Notes under the pieces: model-generated
What the model was told of the DNA's origin: nothing
The model's input: the letters and a program-made list of their open reading frames with translations, nothing else
The model's database searches: none
Made by a program: the position numbers and the translations under genes
Origin: Peromyscus leucopus
Lineage: Eukaryota > Chordata > Mammalia > Rodentia > Cricetidae
Direction: 5' to 3'
Assembly: GCF_004664715.2 (NCBI RefSeq)
Contig: NC_051063.1
Location: forward strand, 68,585,018-68,649,017
DNA: 64,000 nucleotides
Part shown: positions 55,836-64,000 of the stretch, piece by piece
Layout of the letters: each line of letters starts with the position of its first letter
Position numbering within the stretch: the first letter of the stretch is position 1

Positions 55836-58261
55836 CCCTTAAAAACGAAAAAGAAAAGAAAAAAGAGAATGGTTCAGAGTGGCAAGAAGCTTGAAGTGTG
55901 TCTCCCGCATTCCTGCGACCAGGTCTGGAGGGCATCAAATTTAACGAAGTCTGAGATCAACTTTCTCAGGTCAAAGATCAAGAATTGCAGTAGCTTTTAG
56001 CAGGAAAGCACCAAGGGCAGGGGCTGCGATGGCCACCACCAACAAGGAAGAACTGTCTGGCGTGGACTGAGTACTTGTGTAGTCCTGGGGAGCGCTCCCA
56101 CACAGTCAGCTAAAGAACCCCTTTTGTAGCCCAGTGTCAGGCATGACTGGACACACAGAGACAGAGAAGCACACATCCTGAGCTCGGAAGTTTTAACAAA
56201 AGTCAAAGAACACTGTGGGCCAGCTGTGATTAGGACCCAAGGGAGAGACACAACCCCATTGCCAGTGGTCAGAGCGGGAGCCTCTGGGTGACAAGGGATG
56301 GTGGGGCAAGGGCTGCCGACCCTGGCCAGGGCAGAGCACACCCTAGAGCAGGCAGTGAGGAGGGCGCAGAGTGGGAAATGATCCCAGGTGGTGGCAAAGA
56401 CGAGAAGGAAGCAGAGGAGGGATGGTTAAGAAGGATATCAGATGACACAAAGAACACTCTCTCAAATGCATCAGCGAAAATACACACCCAAGGTATTCCA
56501 AGGGGGTATAGACATGAAATGTGTGTGTGCATTATGTGTTGTGTGTTTTTTCTTCATTTCTAAACACTCTGTAATGAGTAGGCCTGCACACTAGGATGAG
56601 TCATACAGTGCAGTCACAAACACTGCACTCGTGAGTTGTAAACAGGCTGCTCTAGATGGGGAGAAGCCACATGGGAAGGGACAACCTGGCCAAGGCCAGA
56701 GTCAGAGGGATGACCCCCGGAGAGTCAGATGCAAGGTCCTAGAACAGCCATGGCCCTCCCCCAGAGGCCCAGGAAACACCACAGGAGCTTCTGAATCTTG
56801 CTCACCCACAAATCCAGCTAACTTCAACATCTATGGCTTCTCCTCTACCCCACAGAGCTGTACCCTGAGAAACTTGCACTCTCCTCCCATTGCTGCAGAT
56901 GGCAGGGATGCAAAGCATGGTGAGAGATGAAGAATCTGGAGGCACCCAGCAGCTGCAGCTGATGGACTAAGGAAAGCAGAAGTCACAGGTCAGGAGCATG
57001 GCCACACACCGCGGAGATGGGAGTAAGAACCACTTTGCTTCTCTCAGGTGCTTGCCTACCTGAGGAATGTGGCCTGCCCCTGCCCCTTATGCACCCCATT
57101 CCTGCCCCTTATGTCTCAATAGGAGGATAAAAAGGCCCAGTGAGACAGTGACAGAAGAGGAGGACCAGAGTCATATAGACCTTCTTTCCAGGCTTGGTTA
57201 GGGAGCTGGTGGGGTCCCAGAGGACAGACTACAGTATACCACCCACAGAGCTGTGCTGAATCTGCCTGCAAAGCGTAGCTGGGGGTTGGGGAGCTCTTGT
57301 GGGAGGCATGAGGTTCTCTCAATGTACACTCGGAAAGTGAGTCTTCAATGTGAATGTCATCATACCTGAAGCAAGGACTTGTCCAGTCCAGAGGAAGTGG
57401 ATGGAATAAGCAGAGTAGCAGAGATGATACCAGTCCCTAACACAGCCTGATGTACATCTGGGAGCTCCATTTCAGATTTCCTATTGATATGAACCCTAGC
57501 CCTACCTCAGTGACCATTTAATTAGGATTTGAGCAAATCTACAAAGCTGTAATCAGATCATTGACGTTGGTCAGGAAGACAGGTTCCAAGACCCTTGGTG
57601 GATCCCACTGTCCACAGCTACCACATGGGCAGAGGATTGCAGTAACAGAACTCAGCTGTCGCTGTTCTCTTCTTATTCAGAAAAGCCACGGAATTCCAGG
57701 ATCTTCGCTCTTGGAAGTTTAGAGACTAACCAACCCAGTCAGTCCCCTTACTCTCCAGAGTGATTTGCCTGGGCTCCAGGAGCTAGTGAGAAGCAAAGAG
57801 TGGCCGTTATGAGTCTCTTGTATCTGACACTGGGAGGCTTCTCACCTACCTGGGGTCTCACCACACGGAAGGAGACACATGACCTGGCTCCAGATACAGT
57901 CATCCTTGAACTCAGAGCCGTCTCAGCAGGAGACCCACCTACAACCCAGGACTCACCCTATTAGACAAGGTGGTCTATATCGCTCACATGGCCTACAGGA
58001 AGCTGGCCTCTCCACATCTTCCTTCACTTCCTATTCCCTCTGACTTTAGTCCACACACCAGTCTCAACATTCCATGGTGCCTCTTAAGTCTGGGCCTCAC
58101 TCATGCTGATCACCCTGCCTCAGATACATTTCTCTTTTCAGCTTGACTCCTGTAGTCAAGGGTAGCTGACTGGAGGCCCACACTTCCTCCCGAATCATTT
58201 GGCAAGATGGACTCCCTGTGGAGCAACAGTGGGCACAGAACTCTGGGAGGCAGTCACATGG

Positions 58262-58350
58262 AGAGCTTTGATGTGTTTATTTCCGTATCTTCAGAAACCA
58301 ACAAATACTTGGCCCATAGGAAATCCTTAGTGTTGACAATGTCTAAGAGG
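58262..58350 (+). mobile_element. Possible L2-type 3' end
   Basis: 'ttccgtatcttcagaaacca', 'acttggcccataggaaatcc' and 'ttagtgttgac' resemble the 'cctggcacatag' region common near L2 3' ends. Weak. Confidence 0.3.
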
Positions 58351-59283
58351 AAAGTGAGTTTCCATCGAGGGTCTCCTGTGCGCATCCAAACTCAATCTTT
58401 ATACCAACAACGTATAAGGTATACATTGAAGTAAGAAGATTCTGTGGGTGGAGACTCATTGACCAGGTGTGGAGCAGAGATTCCAACGGCCCAGGTAGCT
58501 ACAGGTTGCCAAGAAAGAGGTTTTAGGGCAAAACAGCCTGCTTCCTTATCACAGGTGCCCTGATCTTTACAATGACGTTCATCCCCTCTTTCTAATGATT
58601 CACTGCTCTGAAAAGACAGCCTAGGACTGGTTCTATCTAAAAAAAAAAATCCCATGGACCATTTTGATGTGTGTGAAAGAAAAATCAAGAGTTTGCAAGT
58701 AGTTTTAGCTTTGTTCCATCATTACTGCACATCAAAATAAGTGTGAGAAAATGGCTGCCAAATTAAGAGATAGATGAGGAATATGCTGAAAGGATGGAGG
58801 TAGAGGTGCTGGCACTCCAACATGGTGAGCAGCAGAAGGGAAGATCAGCACAGAGCAAGCAAAATGTAAGTTCTTCCTGAGTTTGGGGTCCCTGTCTCCC
58901 ATCTGAAGACCCAAACTGTAGATTCACAAGCAATTGGGAGGTAACTGGAGTGCAACTGTTGAAGCGTGAAATGCAACTTTGCTTTACTCTTCATGGGGAA
59001 AAAAAAACACTCTAAACAGTGACAAATCACAAGAACACAACAAGAACGTTTAAATAATTTATTTCTTGAGATGTCAAGAGGTCCCTATGATAGAACTGTC
59101 TTACACGGTGACAGTGCTACACATATGTGTACACAAATCTACAAAGGCACTGAGAACTAAGGACAAACACAAGAAAGAGAATGTGAAAACAGCAAGTCTG
59201 AAGAAAGTCAGCAGGCTGCATGGATACAACACTCTGATGCTGAGAAGGGACAATCACTACAATTGGTACCACTGAGGTTGGTG

Positions 59284-59651
59284 TGCTGTGGGATGTCCTG
59301 CACACTGTGAATGTGTGTTGCCCTCATTGTTTGATAATAAAGCTGTTTTAGCCTATGGCAAGGCAGGATAAAGTTGGGTAAGAGAATCAAACTGAGGACT
59401 CAGATGAAGAGGAGTGGGAGTCGGGAGAGACGCCAGTCAGCTGCCCATGAAACAAGATGCCAGAGAACCAGCCAGTAAGCTATGGTTCACTTGGCAATGC
59501 ATAGAATAATAGAAATGGGTTAATTTAAATGTAAGAGCTAGCTAGTAATAAGCCTGAGCCATCGGCCAAGCATTTATAATTAATATAAGCCCCTGAGTGG
59601 TTATTTGGAAGTAGCTGCAGGATGGGGCAGGACAGAGAAACTCCATTTACA
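59284..59651 (+). mobile_element. Solo ERV LTR
   Basis: TG...CA termini ('tgctgtgggatgtcctgca' to 'aactccatttaca'), 368 bases. It is flanked by ttggtg (59278-59283) and atggtg (59652-59657), a 6-bp near-duplication. Blocks such as 'gggttaatttaaatgtaaga', 'taataagcctgagccat' and 'ataagcccctgagtgg' are shared with the minus-strand LTR at 30814-31161. No internal retroviral sequence adjoins it. Confidence 0.8.
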
Positions 59652-59986
59652 ATGGTGCACAGAAAGGCTTACTGTCCCTTATCACTGTGGTTCTACAGCT
59701 ATCTCAGAGATAAATAGATCTTTCAGAGAAAACATACAAGATTTACCATGGTACCCGTGGCAGGGATGGGTGTTGCAATGCTAGAGCAAGGAATTGCTTG
59801 CTTGTGCTCCCTGTCTCACTTCTGTTGTGCACTTTGCCAACCCTTCCTCCCAGGCTCTGTGTTGTTTCTCTGCAGAGTCTGACTCAAGAGCACAAGACAA
59901 GCGTATGACATAGAAAGTCCATCTCAGTGCAAATGAGCAAACTTCTATGTACTACATATCTTTACATTTTAAAAGCTAAAACCAAA
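59652..59986. other. Unassigned non-coding DNA
   Basis: No gene or repeat recognised between the solo LTR and the ID element. Confidence 0.4.
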
Positions 59987-60072
59987 CTGGGCATATAGAT
60001 CAGTTGGTAGAGTGCTTGACTAGCATACAGGAAGTCCTGGGTTCAATTCCCAGCATTGCATAAAAGGAGAGA
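59987..60072 (+). mobile_element. ID SINE
   Basis: 'gggcatatagatcagttggt', 'agagtgcttgactagcatac' and 'cctgggttcaattcccagca' are a tRNA-derived ID element with recognisable A and B boxes. The trailing sequence shows it is a SINE, not a tRNA gene. Confidence 0.85.
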
Positions 60073-60099
60073 ATCATTAAGATTTTGTTTACAAAAAAA

Positions 60100-60435
60100 A
60101 AAAAATTCTCAGTGGCACAGCAGGAAAAGTACTTGCCTCTCAAGCATGAGGACCAGAGTTCAGATCACCACAACACAGATAAAAGCTTGGCATGCACAGT
60201 GACCTCCTCCCCTGTGATTCCAGCCTGTTGGGAGGCAGAGACAGGGAACTCCAGGAAGAAGCTGGCTAGCCAGGCTAGCCAGATCAGTAAGAGACCCCAC
60301 TGCAATACGTTCAGTGGAGAACAATAAAAAATACCTGACCTCAACCTTAGGCCTTCACATGCATACCCACATACGTGCATGTGCACACACCTGCATGTAT
60401 GCAAACATACATACATACACATACACGTGCAAAAC
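60100..60435 (+). mobile_element. RSINE1/B4-type SINE
   Basis: 'tcagtggcacagcaggaaaa', 'tgattccagcctgttgggag', 'cagatcagtaagagacccca' and 'atacctgacctcaaccttag', ending in a CA/CATA-rich tail. Confidence 0.8.
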
Positions 60436-61089
60436 AAATCCCCAAAATGTTCCTAGTAGGGGTGGGGGAAGTTACCTGGATGCCCACATATGTTCTATCT
60501 CTATTTCAAGCCCTGCCCCCCAAGTGCACAGGGGAAAGGCACGTTATAGGCCTTTCTTTGGGCTGCACATCCTCTCTTCAGTCTGTAACATCAGAGGTCA
60601 AGTCCAGCAGTCAGGACGGAACAGGTAAAGCTGTGAAGATGGTACAGGGGGTGCTGGGGAATGCTGTCAGGTCTGGCATCCTACGTGTGCTCCAGCTCCA
60701 CTCACGCTGCTGCTGAAGCTCAAGCCTCGGTTTCTAAGCATGAGAGAATTGCAACCCAGTGAAGACCTGGCTTCCAGCGGCAGAGCAGCTGTTCACAACT
60801 GGAGGGTTCACCAACCACACGCCTGCCCTAGTGAGCACAGCTCAGACACTGAATCCTTTTGCCGTCTCTGTCATTTGCACACTAAGCTTTAAGTAGTTGC
60901 TCGTCTTATCATCTTCAAGGTCCTTATTCACTGCTACTGCTTTCACATTTCGCCTACCGTGTGCATTGCAAGTGTGCAGTGTGCCCTATAGGTCCTATAT
61001 ATGCAGACAGCTGGCTAAGCCTACAGCCCAAAACAACAAACACAGGCTTACAGGCTACAGCAGACCATGAACAGCATGTCCAGAAGCCT
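60436..61089. other. Unassigned non-coding DNA
   Basis: No gene or repeat recognised. Confidence 0.4.
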
Positions 61090-61545
61090 GGGGTTAAGAT
61101 TAGATCTTAAATGACCCCCTAGAAGCTTATAGGATAAAAGAATGGTCCCCAGTATAGTGTTGCAGAGAGATGGGGGACCTCACCAACGGACTGACACACA
61201 ATAGATGTTATAGCTTAATGGGAGGCTGGGAGATAGTGGGACTTTGGAAAATCAGGACTAGTTGAAGGAACCAGGTTGCTGAGGGAGTGGCTTTGAAAGG
61301 TATATTGTGCCCTTGGTCCTTCCCTCTCCACATCTCTTTGCTTCCAGAATCATAAAGGAAGAGCTTTCTTCCACTCTGTCCTTCTTCCTTGGTGTTCTTC
61401 CCCATCTCAGGCCCAAAGCTACAGGACCAGGAATCCAGGACTAAAATCCCGAAGCTGTAAATGAAAACAAACCTGGCCTCTTTGCAATTGAATTCTCTCA
61501 GGTATGTTGTTATAGCAGTAGAACGCTAGCTGATATCCCCTAATG
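61090..61545 (+). mobile_element. MaLR/MLT-type LTR
   Basis: 'gttaagattagatcttaaat', 'gggagatagtgggactttgg', 'aggcccaaagctacaggacc' and the 3' end 'ttatagcagtagaacgctag' plus 'ctgata' follow the order of a MaLR/MLT1-type LTR. Diverged. Confidence 0.65.
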
Positions 61546-63363
61546 GTTTACCCCATCGCAGTGTGGCCACTAGGATTTAGTGAAGGGAGTAATGGAGCAG
61601 AATGATCACTCAAACAAAAAGAATTCCCTTCTTTCTGCAGAGGCAGAAGTGGGTCCCACTGTGGCCCGAGGGCTAGCCGTGCAGACCACACTCAGACCTC
61701 CAGCTCAGCTTCCTTCTGCCTCGTCTGTGCTATGGCAGATCTCTCCATGTCCCAAGCTCTAGTCCCTCAAGTTCATGCCCTCAGAGAAAGCACGCATCCT
61801 TCTGAAACCTCCGGGACAAACTCTGAGCAGGATTCTGCAGGTCTAGTGGGGACCAGGAGCCCATTTCAAGGCAGTCCTAGTCTGCCCAGGTGGTAAACCA
61901 TGATTGACCATTAGGGATCTGGGGTTTTCCATGCATGGAATGAGGAAAAGGGGGTGTCGGTGCACTATCAGAATCTGAGATTATTTTAGAATGAGAAAGG
62001 GGCTGTACTTCTAAGAAAGGAGTGTTGAGGAGAACAAGGATTTATAGATCCACTCCACACACACAGCTCCTGAGGGTTGGCTAGAAACTGACTTCTGTAG
62101 GAATCTCAGATGTGATTCTATTTTTAAACTTAAAAAATCTTTTAGTTTTGTGGTTCAGCTTCAGACACCAGAGAAGGAAAAATAGAGTTTCAGAGAACTT
62201 AATTTGCAAGGCAATCTAATCATAAGAGAAAGGTGAGCCCCAGAACTATCTGCTCTCAGCTTCAGGTTGAGTCGTCTAGACACCAGAGTGGCTGTCCAGA
62301 TGCCTGGAGTGTGAAGAGTTCGGTAACGTGGTTGTTGCGAGCCAATCCACATTGCTCACAGTCTAGGGAGCCTCCAAACACACTGGTGGAGATGCCAATA
62401 ATGTGTGTTCATGTCTTCATGGAGAGAAAGCATCTCGAGAAGAATTTAAAACTTGCTAATTGGTGCATGTTCTGTCTGCAAAGATTCCCATGAGCACATG
62501 TATATCCAGAGGGAGCAATTCTCTCAGTTTTTCACCGAACAAACCCCTGCTCTCGTTGTTTAGAGATGACATGGTTTTACTACCCTGTATGCCCTGGGCT
62601 CTCTGGGTTTGGGAGAAAAAATCACATGGGAGCAGCAGGAGTCTTTGTCCTCTGCACAACGGAAGTCTCTTCCTTCAGGAATAATACTTGGAAAGTGAGT
62701 CCTCTTCAGAATCTCTACTGACTTCTCCTCACCAAAACTCTGGGTACCATTGACCAAAACAGAACTGAATGTTCTCTTACTGCTCTCCTTGCTTAGACCA
62801 AATGCCTGGCAAGCTGCTTAGAGGGGGCGGGGGGTGTGGGTGATTGCAATGTATTGCCTAAGTTGGAATCATCAAGTAAGAATGGAGACTGTCTGTCACA
62901 GCGGGGAAGGCCCGGCAACAGGAACTTGGAGCAGCTGGTCCCATTGTGCACACAGTCAAGAAGAAGAGACCAAACAGGAAGGAGGTCCAGGTCCAGACTA
63001 AGACACTTCAAATCCCGTCCCAATCCCAGAGATCCACTTTTTCTAGCCTGGCTGTATCTCGAAGTCCAACCCCAGCTGTGACTGGACCAGCCTAAGTTCC
63101 ATCCCCCTTCCTAAGCAGGAGAAAATAATGAGGAGGAGTTTGCCCTATGGTCCACAACTCCAGGCTTCAAGCCAGGGCAACAGGAGGTTCACACCCTGCC
63201 TGTGTTCTGCACTCCATGCCATATTAAGGCATTTTACCAGCAAAGTGAATCAGCGCTCTGCTTCCTCTATTGGGAAAATCTATTGTTCAGTGATTTACTT
63301 GGCTTTATGTATTTGAGTGACACCTCTGCCTGGTAGTATTCTGAAAGGTTCTGAATATGCGAA
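61546..63363. other. Repeat-poor unique DNA
   Basis: No gene or transposon recognised over about 1.8 kb. A G-rich run ('gggggcggggggtgtgggtg', about 62823-62842) has quadruplex potential. Confidence 0.4.
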
Positions 63364-63371
63364 AGGCATTT

Positions 63372-63414
<43 letters not shown>

Positions 63415-63692
63415 AAGTCCATGAGTTCACCAGAAGACCAGAGGAGGACATCAGTTGTCCTGTTCTGTCACTCTCCACTTTACTTGCTTGAGATGGGTCA
63501 CTAAGTCCTGGGGCTCAGCTGATGGCCAGCAAGTTAAGTGGTCCTCCTTTCTCTACTCCTGATAGTTATCCGGAGGTGCCAGACACACATGCAGTCACAT
63601 CCAGCTTCTCATATACATGCTGGAATCTGAACTCGTTTGCCATGCTTGTGCAGTGAGTGTACTCTTGCCAATGAGACAGCTCCTCGGCCCAC
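63364..63692 (-). mobile_element. RSINE1/B4-type SINE with (GT)n
   Basis: The (GT)n array at 63372-63411 is the complement of the CA-rich tail. Then come 'cagaggaggacatcagttgt', 'ttgagatgggtcactaagtc' and 'cttgccaatgagacagctcc', the antisense order of RSINE1. Confidence 0.8.
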
Positions 63693-64000
63693 AGGCCATT
63701 CTTGCTGCTTTGTCAGAGGGTACCCGCACAATTACGCTGCATGTGGCAACGGCCAACTCAACTGAGAGATCCATAGTCTCATTCAAAGCAGACTTCGGCT
63801 CAGCACCAAGGATTAATTGTTCAGTAGAGCAGTGTCCTCCAGGCCCTGTGGGCCCAGTTGACCAGGCCCTAAGTGGCAGAGTCAAGAACAACCTTGCCAG
63901 GACTGCCCCCAGGCCCAGGCAGTCCTGGTTCCCAACCTGATGCTCCAAAGCTGCAGTACTGGCTTTCACAGTCAAACTTCGTCTTCCCTGCTGTGGCAGG
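63693..64000. other. Unassigned non-coding DNA at the window edge
   Basis: No gene or repeat recognised. Open frames of 107 and 126 codons overlap on opposite strands, and neither shows a domain. Confidence 0.4.

Larger units (their letters stand above)
53293..59283. other. Nearly repeat-free 6-kb stretch
   Basis: I recognise no rodent SINE, LTR or L1 in about 6 kb, apart from a possible MIR (55730-55835), a possible L2 end (58262-58350) and short CA or AAC runs. Candidate regulatory sequence at 54.05-54.75 kb is listed separately. Open frames up to 142 codons (53650-54078, minus) have no recognisable domain. An exon cannot be excluded by eye. Confidence 0.4.

Noticed and set aside
59987..60072. 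tRNA gene
   Set aside because: A and B box-like sequence is present, but the arm pairing is poor and the context is that of an ID SINE.
63617..63975. Opposed 107- and 126-codon frames at the right edge
   Set aside because: They overlap on opposite strands and partly lie in an RSINE1. No domain is visible.

Overview
The window looks like nuclear DNA of a cricetid-type rodent (hamster, vole or deer-mouse group), and I find no protein-coding gene in it. The rodent call rests on B1, B2/B3, ID and B4/RSINE1 SINEs, rodent LINE-1 3' UTRs, ERVL-MaLR LTRs, long (CA)n, (CT)n and (GATA)n arrays, and B1 copies with the 'cgagacagggtttctctg' and 'gccaccaccgcccggc' signatures. Several LTRs (13.85, 30.8, 32.7 and 59.3 kb) resemble sequences I associate with cricetids rather than mouse or rat. 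That narrower placement is from memory and unchecked. No open frame over 210 codons exists. The longest frames fall in low-complexity or repeat DNA, and none resembles a protein I know. The window is best read as intergenic or deep intronic.

Layout. 0-3.1 kb: apparently unique DNA, then a polyadenylated rodent repeat with degenerate ~37-bp tandem units and a GATA array. 4.3-6.4 kb: an ancient L1 piece, a rodent L1 3' UTR on the minus strand (with a strong G-tract and a young B1), then a MaLR LTR. 6.4-8.6 kb: mostly unique. 8.7-11.2 kb: an ancient L1 broken by a rodent L1, then a three-level nest (MaLR holding an L1 holding a B1). 13.1-15.1 kb: another ancient L1 split by a B1, an ERV LTR containing B1-like sequence and a MaLR, ending in a 23-24 bp minisatellite. 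15-28 kb: mostly unique DNA with scattered SINEs, MaLRs and microsatellites. 27.5-28.2 kb: a MaLR inside a MaLR. 29.1-29.8 kb: AT-rich, repeat-free and homeodomain-site-rich, a candidate conserved element. 30.8-33.0 kb: a composite, non-coding endogenous retroviral structure with an LTR at each end facing outward. 33.0-37.2 kb: a long, decayed ancient L1 with several insertions. 38-49 kb: unique DNA with L1 fragments, MaLRs and SINEs. 49.4-51.4 kb: a nearly complete non-autonomous MaLR, minus strand. 52.9-53.3 kb: a GC-skewed 7-bp-based minisatellite. 53.3-59.3 kb: almost repeat-free, with a tight cluster of transcription-factor-like motifs near 54.7 kb. 59.3-64 kb: a solo ERV LTR, an ID and a B4 SINE, a MaLR/MLT-type LTR and an RSINE1.

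Most recognisable sequence is layered retrotransposons, whose insertion order can be read from nesting and target-site duplications. I found no convincing undescribed gene system. The best items to follow up are the outward-facing ERV composite with its 71-bp internal tandem repeat, the 7-bp minisatellite with a 134-bp higher-order repeat, and the candidate regulatory elements at 29.1-29.8 kb and 54.0-54.8 kb. Repeat family names come from recognition, not from a database search.
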